A stretch of 64,000 nt of DNA from Lysobacterales bacterium (lineage in GTDB: Bacteria; Pseudomonadota; Gammaproteobacteria; Xanthomonadales; Rhodanobacteraceae). Shown piece after piece: positions 33,554 through 42,100 of this stretch. The notes below the pieces were generated by a model. It was not told where the DNA came from and did not search any database. It saw only the letters and a program-made list of their open reading frames with translations. Location: positions 78,102-142,101 of the forward strand of contig JAFKMZ010000010.1 in the NCBI GenBank assembly GCA_017305055.1, read 5' to 3'. The translations under genes were made by a program, and so were the position numbers. Within the stretch, counting starts at the first letter, position 1. Each line of letters begins with the position of its first letter.

Positions 33554-35824
33554 CTACGCCTTGGCCAGGTCGTGCACTGCCGCCACCACGTCGGCCTCGC
33601 CCGGAAGCACCAGCAAGGCGGCGCCAGCCAGCGGGGTGAAAGTGTCGGCGCCGACCACACGGCGCAACGGCTTGGCCCCCAGTCCAGCTTCCACGATGGC
33701 AGTGATCACGCCCTCGCCGACACCGGCGCTGTGCCGCCCCTCATCGAGCACCACGATGCGCTTGGCCGTACGCGCCTGCCCGGCAATGAACTTCTCGTTC
33801 AGCGGCACCAGCCAACGCAGGTCGACCACGCGCACCTGCCAATGCAGCTCGGCCTCGATCGTGCGCGCGGCGCGCAAGGCCATGGGCACACCGTTGCCGA
33901 AGGTGAACACCACCAAGTCATCGGCCGCCTCATGGTAGACCCGGCCCTCACCCAGGGTCATGGCCTGGTCCGGCGCCGGATAGGCAAACTGCCACTCGCC
34001 GTCACCGGCCGCGTACAAATCCTTGGTCATGTACAGCGCGATCGGCTCCAGGAAGGCGCAGACACGGCCATCCACCCTGGCCAGGGCCAGCAGGGTGCGC
34101 AGCATCGTCGCGGCGTCATCGCCGCGGCTCGGGCAACCCACCACCAGCCCAGGGATGTCGCGCAAGGCGGTGATTGAATTGTCGTTGTGGAAATGCCCGC
34201 CAAAGCCCTTCTGGTAACCGAGTGAGGCAATCCGCAGCACCAGCGGATTGCGGTACTGGCCATTCGAGAAGAACTGCAGCGAGGACGCCTCGCCGCGGAT
34301 CTGGTCGCAGGCATTGTGGAAATACGCCAGGTACTGGATCTCGGGGATCGGCAGCATGCCCATGTTGGCGTAGCCCTGCGCCAGGCCGAGGATCATGGTT
34401 TCGTCGAGCAGGGTGTTGAAGACGCGGGCGCCCTTGAATGCCTTCTGCAGGCCCTTGGTGACGGTGTACACGCCCCCCTTCTGCGCCACGTCCTCGCCAA
34501 ACACGAGCGCCTCGGGATACTTCGCGAGCGCGTCGTGCAAGGCGTGGTTGATGAGGATGGCCAGGTGCCTAGGCGGCAGCTTCTCCGGCAACTTGTCGGC
34601 GCCGCCAAATGCCGCCAGGCGCTTGTCTGCCGGAGCGGCACGCGTGGCCTCGGCAGCCACCGCGGCGGGCGTGTACGGCGCCAGGGGCTGCACGACCTCG
34701 GCCAGCGTGGCCAGGCGCGGCCTTGCGTCGGCCGCCTCGGCCGCGGCAAAGCAGCGCTTGCGCATCGCCTCATAAACAGCCAGCAGTTCGTCCTTGCCGT
34801 AGACCCCGGCTTCCAGCGCAATGGCGGCCGAGCGCAACAGCGGATCAGTGGCCTCGAGCGCCACCAGCTCCTCGATGCTGCGCCACTCGATCTCGAAATC
34901 GCTGCCGGCATGCCCCATCAGGCGCGTGGTCTTTAGGTGCAGGAAGGTCGGCCGCCGCGTATGGCGGCAGTGCTCGACCGCCGCCGCCACCTGGGCGTAG
35001 CCGACCGCAAGGTCGAGGCTGTCGGCAAAGAAATAATCCAGGTCCGGGCGATGCTGGAAATTGTTCGCGATCCAACCCGACGGCGTCTTCACCGAGATGC
35101 CGATGCCGTTGTCCTCGCACACGAACAGGATCGGCGCCGGCAGCTTCTGATAGGCCGTCCAGGCCGCCGCATTGAAGGTCGTCTGCGCCGTCGCATGGTT
35201 GCTCGAAGCATCGCCAAACGAGCAGACCACGATGCTGTCCGCCGGCACCGGCAGCTGGTGGCCGATGCGCCCCGCCTGTTCGATGGCCACGGCGGTGCCC
35301 AGCGCCTTGGGCAGATGCGAGGCGATCGTGGAGGTCTGCGGCAGGACCCAGAGCGGCTTGCTGCCCCAGACCTTGTGCCGACCGCCAGAGGCCGGGTCTT
35401 CCTTGCTGGCGGCAAAGCTCAATGCCGAATCCTGCACCGGGTCCATGTCCGGCAACTTGCGGAAGCGCTCGGCCATGAAGCCGCCCGAGCGGTAATGCAG
35501 GAAGGCCGGGTCGGTATGCCGGGTCAGGCGCGCGACCATCGCGTTGCCTTCGTGGCCGGAGCTGCCGATGGTGTAGAACACCTTGTCCTGCTTGCGCAGC
35601 ACCCGCGCCATGAGATCCAGGTGCCGGCTGACCAGCTCCGACTCGAACAACTCGCGAAAGCCCCGCACATTCAGCGCGCTGCCCGGCAGCACCGGGGCAT
35701 CGTCCGCCGCCGTCGGCCGCTGCTCACCCTTCCACTGCTGCACGAACTCGATGAAGTTCTGGTCGACGATCTCGGCGCGGTTGAAGCCCTTGTGGCGGGC
35801 GCTGATGACAACTGGATTGGACAT
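33554..35824 (-). CDS. Fused alpha-beta E1 component of a 2-oxo-acid dehydrogenase
   Basis: Thiamine-diphosphate dehydrogenase E1 of 756 residues, in which the alpha and beta subunits of a branched-chain-type 2-oxo-acid dehydrogenase are joined. The alpha half (about 1-400) has GSSGHEGNAMVA and a TPP region FGDASSNHA ... CEDNGIGIS; the beta half (about 420-756) has VFGEDVAQKGGVY, ETMILGLAQGYA, and a C-terminal RIVVLDEG. The likely reaction is oxidative decarboxylation of branched-chain or related 2-oxo acids with transfer to an E2 lipoyl carrier; no E2 or E3 gene lies nearby. The start at 35824 gives the conserved N-terminus MSNPVVISARHKGFNR. An upstream in-frame extension runs through a REP-like palindrome and is not coding. 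Confidence 0.9.
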   Translation of the reverse strand: MSNPVVISARHKGFNRAEIVDQNFIEFVQQWKGEQRPTAADDAPVLPGSALNVRGFRELFESELVSRHLDLMARVLRKQDKVFYTIGSSGHEGNAMVARLTRHTDPAFLHYRSGGFMAERFRKLPDMDPVQDSALSFAASKEDPASGGRHKVWGSKPLWVLPQTSTIASHLPKALGTAVAIEQAGRIGHQLPVPADSIVVCSFGDASSNHATAQTTFNAAAWTAYQKLPAPILFVCEDNGIGISVKTPSGWIANNFQHRPDLDYFFADSLDLAVGYAQVAAAVEHCRHTRRPTFLHLKTTRLMGHAGSDFEIEWRSIEELVALEATDPLLRSAAIALEAGVYGKDELLAVYEAMRKRCFAAAEAADARPRLATLAEVVQPLAPYTPAAVAAEATRAAPADKRLAAFGGADKLPEKLPPRHLAILINHALHDALAKYPEALVFGEDVAQKGGVYTVTKGLQKAFKGARVFNTLLDETMILGLAQGYANMGMLPIPEIQYLAYFHNACDQIRGEASSLQFFSNGQYRNPLVLRIASLGYQKGFGGHFHNDNSITALRDIPGLVVGCPSRGDDAATMLRTLLALARVDGRVCAFLEPIALYMTKDLYAAGDGEWQFAYPAPDQAMTLGEGRVYHEAADDLVVFTFGNGVPMALRAARTIEAELHWQVRVVDLRWLVPLNEKFIAGQARTAKRIVVLDEGRHSAGVGEGVITAIVEAGLGAKPLRRVVGADTFTPLAGAALLVLPGEADVVAAVHDLAKA

Positions 35825-35855
35825 GGCGATTTGTACGAAAGGTGAGGTTGCTCTC

Positions 35856-35914
35856 GTGGAAGCCAGCTCGGAGGCGATGCTGTTCAAAGGCATCGCCCCC
35901 GAGCTGGCTTCCAC
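35856..35914. repeat. REP-like double palindrome
   Basis: Two 25-base arms (35856-35880 and 35890-35914) are complementary except at one position and enclose a 9-base loop. The GTGGAAGCCAGCTCGG/GGCGATGC composition resembles the REP elements scattered in Pseudomonas and Xanthomonadales genomes. It lies between the E1 gene and glutaryl-CoA dehydrogenase gene, both on the minus strand, and could end the upstream transcript. Confidence 0.8.
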
Positions 35915-35956
35915 ATCCGGGGGTTCGCGCTACGCATCGGGCGTGGCAGGCGCAGC

Positions 35957-37129
35957 TCAGAAGGCGTTGATGCCGGTCAGCTCGCGCCCGACCACGAGTT
36001 CGTGGACGGTCTGCGTGCCCTCGTACGTGATGACCGACTCAAGGTTCAAGGCATGGCGGAGCGCGCTGTGCTCGGTGGTGATGCCGGCGCCGCCAAGGAT
36101 GTCGCGGCACTGGCGTGCGACGTCGATGGCCATGCGGCAGTTGTTCCACTTCGCCAGCGAGACCTGGGTCGGGCGCAGCCGGCCGGCATCCTTCAGGCGG
36201 CCCAGCTGCAAGGACAGCAGCTGCGCGGTGGTGATACGCCGCGCCATGTCGGCCAGCTTGACCTGGATGGACTGGTTGGCGGCCAGCGGACGGCCGAACA
36301 ACACGCGCTCGGCGGTGTACGCCAGGGCTTCCTTCAGACACGCCTGCGCCGCCCCGATCGGGCCCCAGGTGATGCCGTAGCGCGCCTGGTTGAGGCAACC
36401 CAGCGGCCCCTTGAGGCCCTTGACGCCAGGCAGCATGGCGCTGGCCGGCACGCGCACGTCATCGAAAAACAGCGCCGAGGTGACCGAGGCGCGCAGGCTC
36501 ATCTTCTTGTGGATTTCCTGGGCCTTGAAGCCCGGCGTCGTGGTGGGGACCACGAAGCCGCGGATGCCGTCGTCGGTCTGTGCCCAGACGACGGCGATGT
36601 GCGCGAGATTGCCGTTGGTGATCCACATCTTGGCGCCGTTGATGACCCAGTCGTCGCCGGCCTTTTTTGCGTGGGTCTTCATGTTGGCTGGATCGGAGCC
36701 GCCGTGCGGCTCGGTCAAGCCGAAGCATCCGATCACCTCACCGGCGGACATGCGCGGCAGGTACTCGCGCTTCTGCTCCTCGCTGCCATACGCAAAGATC
36801 GGATACATGCACAGTGAACTCTGCACAGAGGCAAAACTGCGCAGCCCGGAGTCGCCGCGCTCGAGCTCCTGGCAGATCAGGCCATAGCTGACCCCGTTCA
36901 TGCCCGCGCCGCCATATTCCTCGGGAATCGTTGCCCCAAGCAGCCCGAGGCCCGCGATGTCCGGGATCAACTCGACGGGAAACCGCGACTGGTCGAAGCA
37001 GTCGCCGATGATCGGCAGGACCTTCTCGTCGACGAAGCGCCCAACGGTGTCCTGGACCATGCGTTCCTCCTCGCTGAGCAGGGAACGGACGTCGTACAAG
37101 TCGAGTGGATCGAGGGATGGGGCGGGCAT
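35957..37129 (-). CDS. gcdH: Glutaryl-CoA dehydrogenase
   Basis: FAD acyl-CoA dehydrogenase of 390 residues that oxidises and decarboxylates glutaryl-CoA to crotonyl-CoA in lysine, hydroxylysine and tryptophan breakdown. Seen: CFGLTEPHGGSDP (about 136-148), the FAD contact WITNG, the glutaryl-CoA-type segment RYGITWGPIGAA, and catalytic E370 in TYEGTQTVHELVVGRELTG, whose continuation to GINAF is diagnostic for GcdH. The start at 37129 avoids an unconserved 39-residue extension. Neighbours on the same strand also serve amino-acid catabolism. A promoter is not evident in the 130 bases upstream. Confidence 0.93.
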   Translation of the reverse strand: MPAPSLDPLDLYDVRSLLSEEERMVQDTVGRFVDEKVLPIIGDCFDQSRFPVELIPDIAGLGLLGATIPEEYGGAGMNGVSYGLICQELERGDSGLRSFASVQSSLCMYPIFAYGSEEQKREYLPRMSAGEVIGCFGLTEPHGGSDPANMKTHAKKAGDDWVINGAKMWITNGNLAHIAVVWAQTDDGIRGFVVPTTTPGFKAQEIHKKMSLRASVTSALFFDDVRVPASAMLPGVKGLKGPLGCLNQARYGITWGPIGAAQACLKEALAYTAERVLFGRPLAANQSIQVKLADMARRITTAQLLSLQLGRLKDAGRLRPTQVSLAKWNNCRMAIDVARQCRDILGGAGITTEHSALRHALNLESVITYEGTQTVHELVVGRELTGINAF

Positions 37130-37261
37130 GCTGGTTCCAGGGCGTGGGCGCAGCGGGCATTGTAGCGCTCCGCCGCACGGACGGCCTTGACATGGCGCCT
37201 GCCGTGCAGCCGCCGGCGGTGACCGCCAATCCACGGCCACCGGCACCGTACCGTGGCCCGA

Positions 37262-38191
37262 TCAGCTGTTGCCCACCCCGTGTGGCACGTGTCCGGTGGC
37301 CACGTGCTGGCGCGCCGACTCCACGTTGGCCGGCGAATCGTCGAAGAAGATGTCGGCACCGAACGCATCCAGGAATGGCCCCTTGTCGCGGCCGCCGAGG
37401 AACAGTGCCTCGTCGATGCGCACACCCCACTCGCGCAGGGTCAGGATGACGCGCTTGTGCGCCGGTGCAGACCGTGCCGTGACCAGGGCGGTGCGGATGG
37501 GAGAATGCTCGGCCGGAAACGCCGTCTGCAGGTGATGCAAGGCGGTGAGGAAACCACGGAACGGGCCCACCGACAACGGCTCGGCGGCGTGCTCGGTCTC
37601 GTTGCGGTGAAAAGCCTCCAGACCCTGTTCCCGCGACACGCGCTCACCCTCGTCCCCGAACAGCACGGCGTCGCCGTCAAAGGCAATGCGCAGTTGCTCC
37701 CCCGCGCGCGGCGGCGCCGAACTCGGCAGGATGGTGGCGGCGGCAACGCCCGCCGCGAGGGCGCGGCCGACGTCCTCGGCATTGGCCGACAAGAACAGGT
37801 CGGCCTTGAATGGCGCGATGTAGTCCGAGGTTGGCGCCCCGCTGGTAAACGCCGCGCGGCTGATCGCCAGGCCGTAGTGCTGGATGGCATTGAAGATGCG
37901 CAAGCCGGTATCGCCGGAATTGCGCGACAGCAGGATCACCTCGACCGGCGGCACGGCGCCGCTCAGCTTGTTCAAGTCGAGCAGCTTCTGCACCAGCGGA
38001 AAAGCCACGCCCGGCGCCAGGATGTCGTCCTCATGGGCAATCTGGAAGCTGCGGTAGGCGTCCAGACCCTCGCGCTGGAACAGCGCATGGCTGTCGCTGA
38101 GGTCGAACAGCGCACGCGACGAGATGGCCACCACCAGCCGGTTGTCGGCTTGCGCCGCGGCATCGTGCGCATTGTTCGTCAAGGTGCTCAT
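37262..38191 (-). CDS. 5'-nucleotidase, cN-I type
   Basis: Protein of 309 residues matching the bacterial 5'-nucleotidase family related to eukaryotic cytosolic cN-I. Seen: LLSRNSGDTGLRIFNAI (about 88-104), FKADLFLSANAEDV (about 128-141), FDGDAVLFGDEGE (about 170-182) and FFDDSPANVE near the C-terminus, the last two carrying the acidic residues expected of a haloacid-dehalogenase-type phosphatase. It would dephosphorylate nucleoside monophosphates in the cytoplasm. The ATG at 38191 was preferred over a GTG at 38206. It follows nadK on the same strand by 45 bases, so the two may share a transcript. Confidence 0.85.
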   Translation of the reverse strand: MSTLTNNAHDAAAQADNRLVVAISSRALFDLSDSHALFQREGLDAYRSFQIAHEDDILAPGVAFPLVQKLLDLNKLSGAVPPVEVILLSRNSGDTGLRIFNAIQHYGLAISRAAFTSGAPTSDYIAPFKADLFLSANAEDVGRALAAGVAAATILPSSAPPRAGEQLRIAFDGDAVLFGDEGERVSREQGLEAFHRNETEHAAEPLSVGPFRGFLTALHHLQTAFPAEHSPIRTALVTARSAPAHKRVILTLREWGVRIDEALFLGGRDKGPFLDAFGADIFFDDSPANVESARQHVATGHVPHGVGNS

Positions 38192-38236
38192 GGCAGCATC
38201 ATGCACGCATCGCGATCGGCGAATCCAGCCCGGCTT

Positions 38237-38998
38237 CTAATCGGCGGCAAACTGTTCGTCGAGAATGCGCTGCTCGAGGTTGTGCTCGGGATCGAAGAGC
38301 AGGCGCAGCCCGGCGCCTTCGGTTTGCCGGACAGTCACCGTGTGCACGTCGCGCACCTCGAGAAAATCCGCCGTGGCACTGACCGGGCGCTTGTCCGCAC
38401 CCAGCACCCGGATGCGGACCTCGGTGCGATGCGGCAGGATCGCGCCACGCCAGCGTCGCGGGCGGAATGCGCTGATCGGGGTGAGCGCAAGCACCTTCGC
38501 GTCCAACGGCAGGATCGGCCCGTGCACGGACAGGTTGTAGGCGGTGGAACCGGCCGGGGTGGACACCAGGATGCCGTCGCAGATCAACACCGGCAACTTG
38601 AGCATGCCGTTCAACTTGATCTCGAGATGGGCCGCCTGGTTGCTCTGGCGCAACAAGGACACCTCGTTGAATGCCAGCGCCGTGTGCAACTTGCCGGCCC
38701 CGTCGCGCACCCGCATCTCCAGCGGATGCAGCTCCGCCACGTGGGCCTGGGCGACCCGCGCCACCAGGTCGCGCTGGCGGTACTTGTTCATCAGGAAACC
38801 GACGCGGCCAAGCTTCATGCCATACACCGGAATGCCACGTCCGCGGTGCGCGTGCAGGGTGCGCAGCATGAAGCCGTCGCCACCCAGCGCGATGATCACC
38901 TCGGCCTCGGCCACCGGCACGTCGCCATAGCGCTCGATGAGCTTGCGCCGGGCCTGCTGGGCGAGCTCGATCTCACTGGCAACGATGGCAAAACGCAT
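38237..38998 (-). CDS. nadK: NAD kinase
   Basis: NAD kinase of 253 residues makes NADP from NAD and ATP (or polyphosphate) in the cytoplasm. Diagnostic motifs: G39-G-D-G42 in IIALGGDGFMLRTLH, and STPAGSTAYNLS (about 151-162). The protein is somewhat shorter than the E. coli enzyme (about 292) because the N-terminal region is reduced, common in this group of bacteria. Flanked by a nucleotidase gene downstream and NAD-glutamate dehydrogenase upstream, all minus strand; 148 bases separate it from the latter. Confidence 0.94.
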   Translation of the reverse strand: MRFAIVASEIELAQQARRKLIERYGDVPVAEAEVIIALGGDGFMLRTLHAHRGRGIPVYGMKLGRVGFLMNKYRQRDLVARVAQAHVAELHPLEMRVRDGAGKLHTALAFNEVSLLRQSNQAAHLEIKLNGMLKLPVLICDGILVSTPAGSTAYNLSVHGPILPLDAKVLALTPISAFRPRRWRGAILPHRTEVRIRVLGADKRPVSATADFLEVRDVHTVTVRQTEGAGLRLLFDPEHNLEQRILDEQFAAD

Positions 38999-39146
38999 GG
39001 GCGCATCCTACACAACGGGACACTTGCAACGTGCGCCGCGGACAGGTCCGACCAACCCCGCCCGCCGTGCGCCAGGCTGCGGATTCAACCTGCTCCCGGC
39101 GCCTCCTGCTGCATGCCTGGCAGGCTCTCGGCACCGACCGGGTCAA

Positions 39147-42100
39147 TCAGCCGATCGGCACCTGGGCCAATTGCGCAAGGCGCCGCACCGCGACCGAGGC
39201 AATCGGGTAGTCCGCGGTCTGGGTGAAAATCTCCTCAAGCATCCCGCGCGTGTACTGCAAGGTGGGATCGTCGCGTTGCAGCCAGGCTTGTACCAACGCG
39301 TGCCCGTCGCTGCCGTCGGGGGACGCCGCCAGGACCTGCGACGCCAACGCCCGATGCTGGTGGTTGAGCTCGTCCAGCAGCGAACCACGCGCCTGGGCAT
39401 GCCAACGCCCTTCCACCGGCAATGCCTCGATCTGTGTACGCAGCCATTCCAGGTCCAGCGACTCGCCCAACTCGTAGAACACGCTCGCCACCAGCTCGAC
39501 CGGCCGCCGGGTCTGTGTTGCCACTTCGACCATGTCCAGCGCCGCGCGCAACACTGGCAGGCGCGCCAGACGCAACACCAGGTCGGCCGGGAGGCCAAGC
39601 CCGAGCCAGCGCTTCTGTTCCTCGTCGAACGCCGCCTTGCCCTTCTCCGTCAATACGCCAGGCAAGGCATTACGCAGTGCGGATACCCCGCTCTGATAGC
39701 GTTCGACGTCGGCAGCGATCCCCGGCGACCCACCGGGGCGATTGAGCAGCCAGCGCGTCAAGTGGCGCAACAGTGACCAAATGTGCCGCACCGCATCCAT
39801 CTGCGTATCCTCGGCCACCTTGGCGTCCTGGGCCTCGACCTTCGCCCACAGGTCCCGGGCATCGACGATCTCCCGCGCCGCCGTGTATGCCTTGGCGATG
39901 GCGCCCGGCCCCTGCCCGGTATCCTCCTGCATGCGCATCATGAACGTGGCGCCCATGCGGTTGATCGTGGAGTTGGTCACCGCGGTGGCGATGATCTCGC
40001 GCTTCAGGCGATGACGCTGCATGTTGGCCGCGTACTTTTCCTGCAGTGGCACCGGAAAATAACGCACGAGCTCCTTGGACAGGTAGGGGTCTTCCGGCAC
40101 GTCGGAATCGAGCAACTGCTGATACAGACGGATCTTGTCGTACGACAGGAGAATGGCAAGTTCTGGCCGGGTCAGTCCCAGGCCTCGGCTCCTGCGCTCG
40201 GCGAGCTCCGCGTCGCTGGGCAGGTTTTCCACCTGCCGGTCGAGAGAGCCCTCGGCTTCCAGGGTGCGAATGAAATGTCCCATCGAGCCGAGGCGCGACA
40301 CCGACTGCTGTTCCATCAGCGTGATGGCCTGGTTCTGCCGGTAGTTGTCCCACAGCACCAAGTGACCCACCTCATCGGACATGGAGGCCAGCTGCGTATT
40401 GCGTTCGTCCACCGTGATCTCGCCGCGACTCACCGCATCGTTCAATAGGATCTTGATGTTGACCTCATGGTCCGAGGTGTCGACACCGGCGGAGTTGTCG
40501 ATGAAGTCGGTGTTGAGCAGCACGCCGCCTTGCGCCGCCTCGATGCGCCCCTTCTGGGTCATGCCGAGGTTGCCGCCTTCGCCGATGATCCTCGCGCGCA
40601 CCTGGTTGCCGTTGATGCGCAGGGCGTTGTTCGCCCGGTCGCTGGCGTCGGCGTGTGACTCAGTGGAAGCCTTGATATAGGTGCCGATACCACCGTTGTA
40701 GAGCAGATCGACCGGTGCCTTCAAGGCGGCGCTGACCAGCTCGTTCGGCGACAGGTGCTCCACATCCGCGGCCAAGCCCAACACCTCGCGCACCTCGACC
40801 GAAACCGGTATGGACTTCAGTGTGCGTGCATAGACCCCACCGCCAGCCGAGATCAACGAACGGTCGTAGTCATCCCAGCTGGAACGGGGCAGCTTGAACA
40901 TCCGTTCACGCTCGGCAAACGAGCGCGCGGCATCCGGGTGCGGATCGAGGAAGATGTGCCGGTGGTCGAAGGCCACCACCAGGCAGATATGTCTGGACAG
41001 CAGCATGCCGTTGCCGAAGACATCGCCGGACATGTCGCCAATGCCCACACAGGTGAAGTCCTGCGTCTGGCAATCGCGGTTCAGCGAGCGGAAGTGGCGC
41101 TTGACCGACTCCCAGGCGCCACGCGCCGTGATACCCATGCCCTTGTGGTCATAGCCGTGCGAACCACCCGAGGCAAACGCGTCACCCAGCCAATAGTTGT
41201 GACCTTCGGAAATGGCATTGGCGATGTCGGAAAACTTGGCCGTACCCTTGTCCGCGGCAACCACCAGGTACGGGTCGTCGGGATCATGGCGGACCACGTT
41301 CGCCGGGTGCACAACCTTGCCGCCCTCCAGGTTGTCGGTGATATCGAGCATGCCGTTGTTGAACATCTGGTAACAGGCAATGCCCTCGGCCAGCTGCGCG
41401 TCACGGTCGCCGCCAACCGGCGGCAACTTGACGAAGAAGCCACCCTTGGAACCCACCGGCACGATGACCGTGTTCTTCACCATCTGCGCCTTGACCAGGC
41501 CTAGCACTTCGGTGCGGAAGTCCTCACGCCGGTCGGACCAGCGCAGGCCACCGCGGGCCACCGGCCCGAAGCGCAGGTGCACGCCCTCGACACGCGGAGC
41601 GTAGACCCAGATCTCCCGGTACGGCACCGGCTTGGGCAAGTCCGGGACCTTGTGCGAGTCGAACTTGTAGCTGATGTATTCGCGCGGGGCGCCGTCCCAC
41701 AGCTGGAAGAAGCTGGTGCGCAAGGTGGCGCGGATGACGGAGACGAAGCTGCGCAGGATACGGTCCTCGTCCAGGCTGTCGACATTTTCCAGCAGTACGC
41801 CGATGGCACGCTCGAGTGCGGCCATCTGGGCATCCCGGGGCTGGCCCATCGCCTCGGCCAGCCCGGTGATCAAGCCAGGCTGGGCTTTCTGCACCTTCGC
41901 CGGAATCAACACTTCCATCTCGGCCACAAACGCGGCAACGGCTGCGGCACGGTCACCGGCGGTCTCGCGCTCCGGATCGAACTTGGCCAGGAACAGCTCG
42001 ACGATCAGGCCAGCGATCGCGGGATAGTGGTTGAGTGCGTTCTCCATGTAGGCCTGGGAAAACGTCACCCCGACCTGCAGCAGGTACTTGCAATAGCCGC

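Noticed and set aside
35825-35914. An N-terminal extension of the E1 gene.
   Set aside because: It would read through the REP-like palindrome and lacks conservation.
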